Source: Curvularia sp. ZM96
Lineage: Eukaryota; Ascomycota; Dothideomycetes; Pleosporales; Pleosporaceae
DNA length: 64,000 bases
Direction of reading: 5' to 3'
Assembly (NCBI GenBank): GCA_022457065.1
Contig: JAJGBQ010000009.1
Span: 310,001 to 374,000, forward strand
Shown: one piece after another, positions 9,663-19,429 of the stretch
Position numbering within the stretch: position 1 is the stretch's first letter
Layout of the letters: every line of letters begins with the position of its first letter
The notes under the pieces: model-generated
Told to the model about the DNA's origin: nothing
What the model saw: only the letters and a program-made list of their open reading frames with translations
Databases searched by the model: none
Made by a program: the position numbers and the translations under genes

Positions 9663-12600
9663 ATGTTGGACAAAAATACCAACTACCAGAAAAAACGGGG
9701 TCGGCCGCCTAAATACACATCTACAGAGGAAAGGAAGGCTGCGGACGCGGAGAGAAAACGCACCCAGAGGAAAGCTAAGGCCCCGGATGAGCGGGAGACA
9801 CCATATGAACAACAGCATATCGGAGGCCCAGGGCAAGCTGTATTCTTTTGGCCACTTCTGCCACAGCTAATTCCAGGCGGGCCATCCATACCTGAAATAG
9901 AACTAGATACTGCTCAAATTACGCCGACAACGAACGAGAGCAACGACTTGGAGGAGTTTCTGCCACCGCTTAGCCCTTTAGGTGGCCCTTCGCCCGACCC
10001 TCTATCCACGGGAATTGATGACGCCCTAGACGAACCCATTGTCAACTCTAAAGAGCCTACAGTTGCTAGAGGGCTAGGGGAAGTACAATGCGAAGGTATT
10101 TCAACAATTAGTGATGCGATAAGTGTTGTCCATGAAAGCGGAGATCATGCGATAGGTGCTATAGACCTTGACAACGAGACTGAGGAAGTAGGAAGACTCG
10201 CAGATCGACTAGTAGATCAGCTTATTCGGCATCAAGGGTGCTGCGAGCATTGCCACCAGCAGTCTCAAGACGAGCATGCCGAACAACATCCGACTCATGT
10301 TGGCCTCCAGGGATACTTAGATGGAATCGCAGCGGTAGTGGATTGCCCAGATATACTAGGGTCGAATACTATGACGACTCATGCATCAAACCTTGGTAGC
10401 CAAATAGACGGAAAAGCCAGGTACCAGCTGTACTGTGGAGTTGGCAAAGACGATGTTTCGCCAGCCCACATCTGCTTAACGGCGGACGATCAAGCGACTG
10501 TACCAACCGAAGTTACTTTTGATATTGATAGCGTCCTCGGTTTTCCTAGTAGCCTAGCTGTAGCCAAGCAAGGCATTCGTTGGAATCCCACACAGATGGC
10601 GGTTTCGGACCTTCGATCAGACTTGCACCTCGACAGCCGCTTAGCGCACTACACTGATCGCCATGGCCATGCTCACTCGGTACGGAGGCCGTTGCATCAA
10701 TTGCCACACTATTGCTTTGGGCGACTAGTGGGATTTCAAGATATCTCCCTGTACCTATTCTTTCCGCATCTTTACCGGGAAGAGCAGAAGGTAAGCCGTC
10801 TTTTAGACGATGACTTCCGTAACTGGATGGATCAGATCCTGCTCCCGGCCATGTACCAATGTCACAGTAGCTCCCTTGTGCAGCACTATCCATCCAGCTA
10901 CGACCATGCGCGATACAATTCCACGGCCCGGGGGGTAGAGGGGCGATCTCAACGGACAGACGCAATGCCACGGCAGCAGCAGCTTTTTCATTTTCTCCCA
11001 CCCGACCATCTTCACGAAATGTGGGAGATGGTCCTCCAAGCCGTTGAACGCCCTGGGCTGCAGCAGTTTCGCGGTCTTTTCCTCTTCTGCCACGGCAAGA
11101 ACCTCAAATGTCTCACCAAAGACTCGACCTGGGCGCAGATGACCTCGCGCTTCGATAAACACTGGACTGGAGCTATCACAGAGACCTATTTGACCTCGGA
11201 CGCTTATATTGACATAGGTAAAGAGGTGTGCTTAGCACAAGATTCTCACGTCGCACATGAAGAGGGGCAGGCAGAAGATGACGAAGATAATACGCTAGCA
11301 AAAACGCTATTATGGAAGCGATGCTGTCTTGAGACTTATAGCGAGTGGATGCAAGGTTGGCATGGCCAAGAAGTAGATGGGCATCGGAGAACGTTCTATC
11401 CTTTCAGCATGCTACATGACAGTGGAAGCTTGACAATCGAGACCCATCAGAGTTCGAAAAGCCGCGCGGACGGGCTCCTCTATAGCCAGTTTTACTCTAG
11501 CATCAAGGAGATATTCGCTGCTGGGAACGCCTATCCCTTTACCAACACAGCCATGGAGACACTAGCGCTCGACCCTAAGCTACGCAAGACATGGCAACAC
11601 GTTGGAGCGGGCCTCAGCCATGATCCTGTCGCGTTAGTCCGGGCTTATCTTTATACCAAACTCCGCTGTCACTATGCTCTATTAGGATCAGCGCAGAAGT
11701 GTTTTGGCACACGAGAGGAACATCGTGTTTCGAGGCAATTATTCGGTCAGATGAACGCTCGATTCCAGCAACGGCAGCTACATACACAACGCTTCCAATC
11801 AGCACGAGATAGTAATACGCCATACTATACTTTTTTCACCGCCACCCTTATAAGGTGGTTACGATGGAATGTTAATAAGTTCTGTGTTGGATTTGAGATG
11901 GTGTACAGCCTGAACGACCACCATTTCGTCACGTGGGAACATACTCGTGTCATGCTAATGTTTCTGCGGTGTCTCCAGTTTTCCTACTCTTCCGGCCTAA
12001 TCCAGCGGACCGGCGGCCTTTGGCATGATGTACGACTGGAGAGCGATGTCAATCAGCCAGACGGACTGCGGAGACGCGAAGGTTTGGGGTTTCAAGACAA
12101 TATGAGACGACATGGCTATGCTTGGTTCATGGATAAAGTGGACTGGGAGACGATGACGTTCCGGCAGCCATTTGCTCAGTACATGATGTTTAATAACCCA
12201 TCCATGCAGGCGGTCTACCACGCGCGCTACAGCCAGATCCGAGATGTGCGTATTGATTTTATCCGGACAGACAAGGCACGCCAATGGATGATGGAGTTTA
12301 GCTCTATACCAGGTTGCTTGGACTTTTTGGAAGAATATTTGCAACAGCTTTGCCTCTGTGCCTTTCGTAAAGATGTCTTTTCCTTTATCCGACATCTCCT
12401 ACATAAAGACCATGTTGGGGCGGCCTTGGCTGGCCAAGTGCCTCTGTGTTGGCCGAGCATCAACCGCATCCTGAAGAAAAAACACCAGCCTCCCAAACTA
12501 GCCACGGGAAACCGGTTGGCGGTGAAGAGCGTTGAAGTCCTCTTTTCATGGCTATGGGAGTGGAGAGATGGGCAATTTGAGCGTAGAGGCTGGAAAGACA

Positions 12601-13445
12601 AACCATATCGACTGCTGTACCAACAGAGCTTCGAAATTATCCGACTTATCCGAGGAAAGCATCAAGCCCGCATGTGGAGAAAGAGCCTCAAGCGCACATT
12701 CCTTCGGAGCCACTGGTTGCTTCCTTATCCTCAGAATCAGAGCTTCATGCGTAAATGCAAAGAGTCTAGCGAAGTGGTTTGGTGGCCCAGCTTCCATCCC
12801 GGCCTATACAAATATTACCAGCGGCTGAAAAAGCATGGAGCGATGCCACAGCCTTTTCCTGCGTCTTACATCGAGCACCATCCTGCCGACGGATGGTGTC
12901 TAGCCGGGACATGGGCAGGATACATGCCGTACGAAGTTCGACCGAAGCAACATCTCCTAGAACTATCGGAAGCAGATTTATACTGTCGGCTGGTTAATCT
13001 ACGAGAGAGGTTTAATTCCACGTCAACGCAAGTCTACCGTGCGACACAAAAGCCAGGTCTAATCTACAATATACAAGATGTGATTGAAGACCCGGCTTGG
13101 AAGAGCAAGCCCATGGAAAGCTGGGATGTAGGCCACTGTAGCATCCAACTCAATAAAGAGCTGGAGAAGTATGAGATCTTACAACACGCGCGTCGAATCT
13201 CGCGCAAGCGGAAGCGTGATGCTAGCTTAGATTCGGACTCAGAGATCGATACCTATGATGAAGTAGAGCTAACATCAGACGATGACTCGCTGGAACAGCA
13301 GAAGAGAAAGCAGTTGCAGGTGGTCCGACAGGTAGAAAGCTGCTTGCGAGCTGGTATAGAAAAAGATCGCGAGAAGTGGGGCAGGTCAAACGTACATGAA
13401 GGTATACTAAAAATGTATGAGTCTAGATTGAGGAGACTCGAGTGA
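9663..13445 (+). CDS. 1260-aa AT-hook-like protein, probable mobile-element ORF
   Basis: A single uninterrupted exon of 3783 bp. The N-terminus carries an AT-hook-like KRGRPPK at residues 11-17 and a strongly basic helix (about 20-45), which suggests DNA binding. A low-complexity acidic/proline region with a Cys/His cluster (CCEHCHQQ, about residue 196) follows. The central and C-terminal part (about 300-1130) is rich in Trp, His, Phe and Tyr, like an uncharacterised globular enzyme-like region. The end (about 1170-1260) is a charged coiled-coil-like tail with a KRKR nuclear-localisation-type motif. I do not recognise a catalytic motif. It lies upstream of, and in the same direction as, the OrsD-type ORF at 13974 and sits between two MITE-like copies. 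The lack of introns and the repeat context point to an element-encoded protein. Its frame is intact while neighbouring elements are mutated, so it is either recent or maintained. Confidence 0.65.
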   Translation: MLDKNTNYQKKRGRPPKYTSTEERKAADAERKRTQRKAKAPDERETPYEQQHIGGPGQAVFFWPLLPQLIPGGPSIPEIELDTAQITPTTNESNDLEEFLPPLSPLGGPSPDPLSTGIDDALDEPIVNSKEPTVARGLGEVQCEGISTISDAISVVHESGDHAIGAIDLDNETEEVGRLADRLVDQLIRHQGCCEHCHQQSQDEHAEQHPTHVGLQGYLDGIAAVVDCPDILGSNTMTTHASNLGSQIDGKARYQLYCGVGKDDVSPAHICLTADDQATVPTEVTFDIDSVLGFPSSLAVAKQGIRWNPTQMAVSDLRSDLHLDSRLAHYTDRHGHAHSVRRPLHQLPHYCFGRLVGFQDISLYLFFPHLYREEQKVSRLLDDDFRNWMDQILLPAMYQCHSSSLVQHYPSSYDHARYNSTARGVEGRSQRTDAMPRQQQLFHFLPPDHLHEMWEMVLQAVERPGLQQFRGLFLFCHGKNLKCLTKDSTWAQMTSRFDKHWTGAITETYLTSDAYIDIGKEVCLAQDSHVAHEEGQAEDDEDNTLAKTLLWKRCCLETYSEWMQGWHGQEVDGHRRTFYPFSMLHDSGSLTIETHQSSKSRADGLLYSQFYSSIKEIFAAGNAYPFTNTAMETLALDPKLRKTWQHVGAGLSHDPVALVRAYLYTKLRCHYALLGSAQKCFGTREEHRVSRQLFGQMNARFQQRQLHTQRFQSARDSNTPYYTFFTATLIRWLRWNVNKFCVGFEMVYSLNDHHFVTWEHTRVMLMFLRCLQFSYSSGLIQRTGGLWHDVRLESDVNQPDGLRRREGLGFQDNMRRHGYAWFMDKVDWETMTFRQPFAQYMMFNNPSMQAVYHARYSQIRDVRIDFIRTDKARQWMMEFSSIPGCLDFLEEYLQQLCLCAFRKDVFSFIRHLLHKDHVGAALAGQVPLCWPSINRILKKKHQPPKLATGNRLAVKSVEVLFSWLWEWRDGQFERRGWKDKPYRLLYQQSFEIIRLIRGKHQARMWRKSLKRTFLRSHWLLPYPQNQSFMRKCKESSEVVWWPSFHPGLYKYYQRLKKHGAMPQPFPASYIEHHPADGWCLAGTWAGYMPYEVRPKQHLLELSEADLYCRLVNLRERFNSTSTQVYRATQKPGLIYNIQDVIEDPAWKSKPMESWDVGHCSIQLNKELEKYEILQHARRISRKRKRDASLDSDSEIDTYDEVELTSDDDSLEQQKRKQLQVVRQVESCLRAGIEKDREKWGRSNVHEGILKMYESRLRRLE

Positions 13446-13973
13446 GACACGTGCCAGGGACAGGAGGCATTGGAGTAGATAGCGTTTGGTAATTAGCATA
13501 GAGACGTGCTAGAGTATAGGGTTACTAATAAATTCTTTTATCGTCTCCACAGGAGTAGGAGACCTGGTAATACGTACAGTGACTACGAGAGTTAACTAGT
13601 ATAACGCTATCCGCATAACTATGGGGTTACTTGAAAAGTCTTTTCTACGTTCCCTCTAATAGCTTGCTAGACTGTAGATATATAAGGATGCCAAAAAAGA
13701 CTTTTCTAGCAACCCCGATAGTAGCCAGAAACTCGTAGATCGGGTGTATTGGGGTCGCTACCTAATAGGGCTAGGCTTAGGGCTTAACCCCAGCAGTAGG
13801 GTTTCCAGGCGAACCGGCACAACGTCGGACTGCCAGTTGACTGTCAGCGCAACAACATACAAATCAATATTTATTTATATGGACTTGACAACACTCACAC
13901 TAATATCAGAACTACTTGCACATACATAATTGATAAATTTATTAAACTTAGGTTATCAGCGCAAGCATCTCCT
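13446..13973. other. Intergenic between the two long ORFs
   Basis: 528 bp without a gene. It holds the second MITE-like copy (13623-13716) and a weak TTAGGG-like patch (13767-13800). Confidence 0.5.
13623..13716. mobile_element. Short inverted-repeat (MITE-like) element, copy 2
   Basis: About 94 bp with inverted ends ggggttacttgaaaagtc and gacttttctagcaacccc, 15 of 18 positions paired. The core matches copy 1 at 9337-9427. It sits between the 1260-aa and 757-aa ORFs. Confidence 0.65.
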
Positions 13974-16247
13974 ATGGAGCTACCAATCTGGGATAGCCGT
14001 GTGCCCACACCGCAGGGGGTATACCATAGCCGTCGTAACCGGCCCGTACGCAAGATGAGACCAATCTCGTTGGAGAATTGCGATGATATTCTCTGCTTCT
14101 TAGGCGACTTTGGTGTGTTGGTGTGCAAGCAACATAGTACTGGTGTGGTAAATCTCGACAGACACCTGTTGGAACAGCACGCGACGCCCGCGAAAGTGCG
14201 AAAAAAGATTATTCAGAGATTCTCACAACTCGAGAGAGTAGACCCAAAGGCTATCGAGCTTCCCGAGCAACCCGCTTGCCTGATTAAAGAGCTAGGGACG
14301 CCGCTGGATGGACTGCAGTGCAAAACATGCCCGTTTCTTACTGTGAACGAAGATGCAATGCGCAGACATCTGAAGAATAATCACCAGCAAGTCTGGACGG
14401 AAGAGAAAAGTGCGCTTTTTCATTCTGTCAAAGTTCAGACGTTTTTTCGTGGCGGGGGGCTGCAGAAATATTTTATTGTCGATTTGGGTGTAAAAGGAAA
14501 AGATGAGAAATTGCGAAATGATCAGGTCGCTCAGCAGCAACTCAGCGCATGGCAGCAGGTACGACAACAGCTCGAAGACGAAATTCAAGTGATGGAAGAG
14601 GCAACAAAGACTGATAAGACGGGCTGGTACGAGAGAACAGGGTGGTTGCCGTTTCTGGAGGGCCGAAATCTGGCTCATCTAGGCTATCAAACCCGCTTGC
14701 CCGACCGCAACGAAGCAAAGCTGCAGCTGGCCGCTAAGCTGACAGAAGAGCTGATTGAAAGAGCAGTGCGTGGCTTAGCAACGCTTCCGTGGGAAACACG
14801 ACGGTGGCTTCGAAGTGCGCGACAGGCTGAGGCTGATCAACGGCCGTTGGCGCGACTACAGAACCCCGAGAGTCAGGCAACGTACGCTAGCTACATGGTC
14901 CGATTTGTCTGCTTCTATCTTCGAGTAGTCGCAGATGAAGAGGGCTGGGTAGATGGACATGTATCGCCAAAGAATCAAGCGGTTGACAGCGCAAGCGACG
15001 AGGACGTTAGCACAGATAGCGAGTATAACGATGACGGCAGAGAAGAGGCTGGGGATAGCAACGACGAGGACAGCAGTATGCCGCAACGACGACAGCGCAG
15101 CACGGGAGAGACTGGCAAGATGAAGGATGCGCGGGAGTTATTCACGTGGAGGGACAATCAGAAGGCGCTGGCGAGACAACTATGGCTTTCACTAAGCTAT
15201 AGTGACGCAGCTGCGCAGACAAGCGCTCTGCTAGACTCGCTAGCTTCGTTCATTCTCACAAGCTATGGTAGCAATGAGCTTTCTAGTGGTTTGATGCAGT
15301 ATCTCGCTGTGCTAGGCATAGACACACAGACAAACCGCTTGCGCACAGCAAAGAACTACTCATCTATACTGGCTGGGATGGTGTACTGCGTTCGCGTCCT
15401 AGCGGTGGAAAAGATTTTACCTGCCGCCGAGCGCGACGATCAGACAAAAGAAGATCACGACCGATTCTTAGCTATGCGCAAGAAGTATCTAGCAGACGGC
15501 TCATTCAGTCCGATGAGCGCTATGATCAGTCTTCTCGCGTATAGCAAGCACATCGCGATAAACGAGGGCAATGCTGGGCATGCATACTGGTCGCCTGACA
15601 AGACAACATTTTATTCGCATGGCCAGCTGGTGGTAGTGGAACAGTTCCGGAAGATGGCTCAGGGCATGGAAGCTGAATTGGAAGAGCAGTTTTGGCAGCT
15701 ATGCTGGGTCGAGGATACGAGCGAGCGGTTCGCTATTGATCTTGGGCAGATTCAAGACGACATTACATTCACGACTCGGGGCAAGTCGTTTGTTACTACC
15801 GCAGGCAACAATCTGTGTGGCGGGCTAGAGTGGATGCTGAAACGGGCGTGCAACACCGAGGGCGGCATGCGAATGCAGACGTCGGACGGCGAGTGGAGAA
15901 GTAAGAAAGTGCGCGAGTATCTGCGGCAGATGGATTGCTTCTTGGAGCTGCTGCTTGGCTGTGTGCATGTGGAGTCTGGACAGCCAGTGCGAGGCTCCGA
16001 GATTTTGACAATGCGGCACTGCAATGGACTGCTACAGGACCGCAACGTTTTTGTAGTAGCTGGTGCTATTATGATAGTAGCGCGGTATCATAACTGTCAG
16101 TCTCAGTGGGACAAGCCCAGGGTTGTGGCGCGCTTTCTGCCGCCACGGCTGGGGCAGATTATGGCGCTATACTTGAGCTACTTGCAACCGTTCCGAGAGT
16201 TTCTATCATCAATCCCTACACAATATGCCAAACGGAATTATGGTTGA
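13974..16247 (+). CDS. OrsD (DUF3505)-type zinc-finger protein, C-terminally truncated
   Basis: 757 aa, single exon. The N-terminus has two C2H2-like fingers (Cys51 to His64/His69; Cys116, Cys119, His132, His137) followed by the family hallmark VQTFFRG at 154-160. An acidic linker lies at about 335-385. The second half (about 400-750) matches the long middle region found in fungal OrsD-RecQ proteins and ends with RGSEI (Arg673) and a 'RFLPPRLGQ' block. That part resembles the arginine region of tyrosine-recombinase-like domains, which is an inference. In fuller relatives the protein continues, often into a RecQ-type helicase. Here it stops about 13 residues after the junction with repeat R1b (about 16212). 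No nonsense codon is present upstream of the junction. It is probably an element-encoded, 3'-truncated gene. Confidence 0.65.
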   Translation: MELPIWDSRVPTPQGVYHSRRNRPVRKMRPISLENCDDILCFLGDFGVLVCKQHSTGVVNLDRHLLEQHATPAKVRKKIIQRFSQLERVDPKAIELPEQPACLIKELGTPLDGLQCKTCPFLTVNEDAMRRHLKNNHQQVWTEEKSALFHSVKVQTFFRGGGLQKYFIVDLGVKGKDEKLRNDQVAQQQLSAWQQVRQQLEDEIQVMEEATKTDKTGWYERTGWLPFLEGRNLAHLGYQTRLPDRNEAKLQLAAKLTEELIERAVRGLATLPWETRRWLRSARQAEADQRPLARLQNPESQATYASYMVRFVCFYLRVVADEEGWVDGHVSPKNQAVDSASDEDVSTDSEYNDDGREEAGDSNDEDSSMPQRRQRSTGETGKMKDARELFTWRDNQKALARQLWLSLSYSDAAAQTSALLDSLASFILTSYGSNELSSGLMQYLAVLGIDTQTNRLRTAKNYSSILAGMVYCVRVLAVEKILPAAERDDQTKEDHDRFLAMRKKYLADGSFSPMSAMISLLAYSKHIAINEGNAGHAYWSPDKTTFYSHGQLVVVEQFRKMAQGMEAELEEQFWQLCWVEDTSERFAIDLGQIQDDITFTTRGKSFVTTAGNNLCGGLEWMLKRACNTEGGMRMQTSDGEWRSKKVREYLRQMDCFLELLLGCVHVESGQPVRGSEILTMRHCNGLLQDRNVFVVAGAIMIVARYHNCQSQWDKPRVVARFLPPRLGQIMALYLSYLQPFREFLSSIPTQYAKRNYG

Positions 16248-16775
16248 AAGGGAATTATAGTCGGATAGCGCGTTGTACCCCTGTCCATCTATCCACCAGT
16301 TCACAGTAGCAGATACCGTCCAAACCATATTCAAAACAGATGCAACTTCTACCTTAGATGCAGGAGACTCGCGCACGTTCAATGCACTACGTTTTATGAT
16401 CATGCGACTTATGTAGCGTGAGTTATCAGATAGAATAGGGGAGAGAGTTGATGTTCGTGGGTATGGCCCGTGCTAACTTGGGGTTGCGCTGCCAGTTGCG
16501 CTTAGGGCTTTACCCTAAGTTAGGGTTGCGCCAGGCGCGAGCGGTTCCAAATAAATTGCCATAACTAACGTGAAAGAATACCACTGTAGTAGATAAGCAC
16601 CAGATGATAATCTAGGGGCGCCAGTTAGGGGTACTTGGTAAAGTTTTCTATGCACCCTTGTTATAACTACCTCTCTTATGTCAACCTATTTCTTAGGTTG
16701 ACATACTACTGTCTCAGTAAAGGTAGCCACAGAGGGAGTCTTGAAGAAGGGCAACTGTTACCCTCTCTTATCTCT
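16212..16775 (+). repeat. Dispersed repeat R1, copy b
   Basis: It matches 794-1495 through most of its length, including the TTAGGG-rich patch at 16479-16530 and the distal 'cacagagggagtcttgaag' block. It abuts and truncates the OrsD-type ORF. Its first about 200 bp still read as the SDSALYPCP...MRLM C-terminal peptide with one TAG. Confidence 0.75.
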
Positions 16776-16956
16776 CCCGTTCTCCTCTCAGCCCTGCTGA
16801 TAGGTTTGTCTTAGCACCTTTCTTAATCTGACCTCTTTGCTTCGTCTTACATGCACGTGCGCAGCTACACGCGTACGCGTAACGCGTTCGCTCTCCTATA
16901 CTCTCTCTTCTTCCATACACTTTTCCCCTAACTTAGTAGGTGAATACTCTTTCACT

Positions 16957-18437
16957 ATGGATTATACCTATACTGACCTACTCAACTCTTTAATCGAGTA
17001 CTTACCTGAATATAAGCTCATCGTATGTCGATTGCACCGCACTTGCGTTCTACCCTGCCATCTTCAAACCCATCTACACGAACAGCACAACCTTAGTAGC
17101 GCGACCTGCCGCGCCCTTCTACAGGAGCTTGGAACCCAGTCCAAAACGCGTCCACTACTATGGACTGATCACGATTGGCAGACCTCTCTGCGCATCCCAA
17201 CAACTCCGATTCCTCGCATTCCTCAGCTTCCTCTCTGCACCGGTTTCCTCTGTCCCATGCAAGACCCTCGAACTGGTCTGCCGTGTGGTCGTATCTACCA
17301 TGCTCTCAACACTATGCAAAGACATTGCCGGAATGTGCATGGCTGGGTTAATCCTCGAAGCCAACATAAACCTAGAAAAGTAGGAAGGCCTGTAGGTAGC
17401 GAGACGGTACAGTTTGTAAAAGTAAGCTGCCAGGCGTTCTTTACGCAGAAGACGTATCGAGTCTTATTTCAAGTCCTAGGTACACCTAGGACTGAACTCG
17501 CGAACAGCGTACCTACGCTTGATACAACTCTGGGTAGAGAACAAGACTGTTAGGATCAAATAGAGAGACAGCTTACAGCTATAGAGCAGCAAGAGGCTAG
17601 AGACACTCCAGCAACCGGATTTGGTATGGAGCCTCTGGGGACGTATCCTCTGAGCCTCGTACCGTGGCTTGAGGTGACCCGATGGCACTAATATCTTCAC
17701 GGCCACCGCCTGCAGGACGTCGCGCAGCTCATTCGCCTCCCAACGCATGCAGCTATCGAAAATAATGATCGCCAATTGCTTGCGCTTATCGATGTCTTTG
17801 ACCGGCTTGTTGATGAAGCTCGCACTGCCATCCTCGCTGATGAGGCAAGCGTGTTTGACCAGCATCGAGTAAACAGTTTTATTCGTGGTCGGCAGTACCA
17901 TCGGCCACTTCTAGTCAAGCTACAGGAAGGGACGTACAAGCGATACAAGAAAGTCTGGATGCAGCTGCTTTGTTTTATTTCCCGCATAGTACTGCTGCGG
18001 CAGGCTCCTTTCCTTCACTATATCGTCACTGATGCGCAGTCGACTGCGCTAGATCGGCTATTCGCTGCCCTCCGGAATACCCATGAAGAAGATGATGATA
18101 GAGAGAGAGTCTAAATCGCATCAGGATCTGTGCCTAGAGTTGTGTATCTCGTTGCTAGATCATTGTCTTAAGGGAAATGTCTACGACAGCCTTGTCGTCG
18201 GCTTTCTCGCTATTCTTGGCATTGATGTTAAAAGCGGCGGCTTCCGGGACCCAGTTTCGTATACACCCGATCTTTCAGCATTCATCAAGCTGGCTCAAAT
18301 CCTAGTTTTACAAAAGGGGATACGTTCCGCTAACGCTGGACTGATTGACTTCCCAGCCGACCTAATTGATGAGATGCAAGACCGATTCATGGTATATGGA
18401 AGCCGATCTCCAATGAACTGGATACTCAAGATCCGGT
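16957..18437 (+). pseudogene. Second OrsD (DUF3505)-type gene, broken
   Basis: The frame starting at ATG 16957 encodes an N-terminal finger (IVCRLHRTC with distal HLQTHLHEQH), a second finger (CGRIYHALNTMQRHCRNVH) and the family segment SCQAFFTQK. TAG at 17551-17553 and TAA at 17689-17691 interrupt it, but the same frame continues with RLVDEA...INSF-like and 'LVKLQEGTYKRYKKVW' blocks typical of the middle region of these proteins. A frameshift lies near 18100, and the last family block ends near 18437. There the sequence switches to an inverted BTB gene. It is the same family as the ORF at 13974 but a clearly different sequence. Not functional as a full protein. Confidence 0.7.
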
Positions 18438-18881
18438 GTGACAACAGCGAGCGTCGTGATCTGCGGTGCAGTGGGAGGTAGGACTGGATCGTATTCGCCC
18501 TCGTACAAGTATTGCACTAGAAGTTTTACTATTTCTGGATCGTCTTCAGGCAGGTCAATTTGATCAGTTTGCGTTTCCTTGGTCATATCAGTCGAGCTAT
18601 CTCTACAACCAGCATTTGGAGGTCTGCACCTGTCCACCGAATTTGATCGCACGCGCGAAGAAGCCAGCTCGACCACAAACAATGACTTTATGGACTCTGT
18701 GCGTATCACGTCCGCACTTAATGTTGAGATCAGAGTAGGCACCGGATGCCAAGAAACTGCATGGTGGTGAGTAAAAGCGGGGGGTGATGAAAGCGATAGA
18801 GCATAAAGAGAGAAGGCACCTTTTCAATGAATCCAGCACCTGCTGTTGCGAGGTAGATGCCATAGTATTCATAGAGAACAA
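18362..18881 (-). pseudogene. BTB/POZ-domain gene, 3' truncated and fused to OrsD DNA
   Basis: Minus strand. Exon 1 runs 18881 (or Met at 18863) to 18820, intron 18819-18757, exon 2 18756-18630, intron 18629-18578, exon 3 18577-18362. Both introns are GT-AG and keep the frame. The protein reads as a fungal BTB domain: SGAYSDLNIKCG, then RVHKVIVCGRAGFF, then QIDLPEDDPEIVKLLVQYLY. After 'EGEYDP' the similarity ends. Near 18437 the frame crosses into antisense OrsD sequence and stops at 18362. BTB domains mediate dimerisation or cullin-3 binding; fungal BTB-only proteins are numerous and mostly uncharacterised. The loss of the C-terminal part makes it a probable pseudogene or a chimeric ORF. Confidence 0.65.
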
Positions 18882-19429
18882 ACAACAGGAGAACTGGAAG
18901 AAGAAGACTACCGTTTACACTTCAACAGTCAGTCACGCGATTCGGCAAGCGTAGCCAATGTTGAAATGCACGCGCAAGAACACTCACAGGCCTGCGGTTG
19001 CAGCATTTGGCTTTTTGTGAGGCTAGATGTTAGCACAAGCACGGCCCAGTTTGAAGCAAGCGAGCAAACCAGCTATCGAGAAAACGGAATGAGGGTTGAG
19101 TAGATATGGCCATGTAGCTCTAGAGTTGCGCTGCGAGTTGCGCTTAGGGCTTAGCTAATCCTAAGCGCAACCCTAGGTCAGCACGAGCCACATCTACGAA
19201 CACCAACCCTCCAGTATACGCTTTTAGATAACTTACGCCGTCTATATCGCAGCACGACAAGAAGCAGCTTGTTCGATACGCATAACCTTTTTGCACCACT
19301 GGCACAAGTTGCACGAATTTCTAACATAATTCTGGCTCTTATCAAGCGCTCCTCTGACTCCGCAGAGCCCTAACGCTAAGCCTAACAAGGTTTAGTTTTG
19401 GAATGGGGGAGCATTCCAGAACCGAATAC
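18882..19429. other. No gene seen; includes a telomere-like patch
   Basis: No coding signal. A palindromic ttgcgcttagggctta / cctaagcgcaacccta patch at 19130-19175 resembles the R1 hexamer cluster. More 'cctaac' motifs lie at 19365-19390. Confidence 0.5.

Noticed and set aside
10546..11162. Minus-strand frames of 151 and 119 aa inside the 1260-aa ORF
   Set aside because: They overlap each other and a long intact sense frame; typical antisense shadows.
13974..16247. Interpretation as a Starship captain (DUF3435)
   Set aside because: The N-terminal fingers and VQTFFRG motif identify the OrsD class; only a weak arginine-block resemblance to recombinases was seen and no cargo borders are visible.
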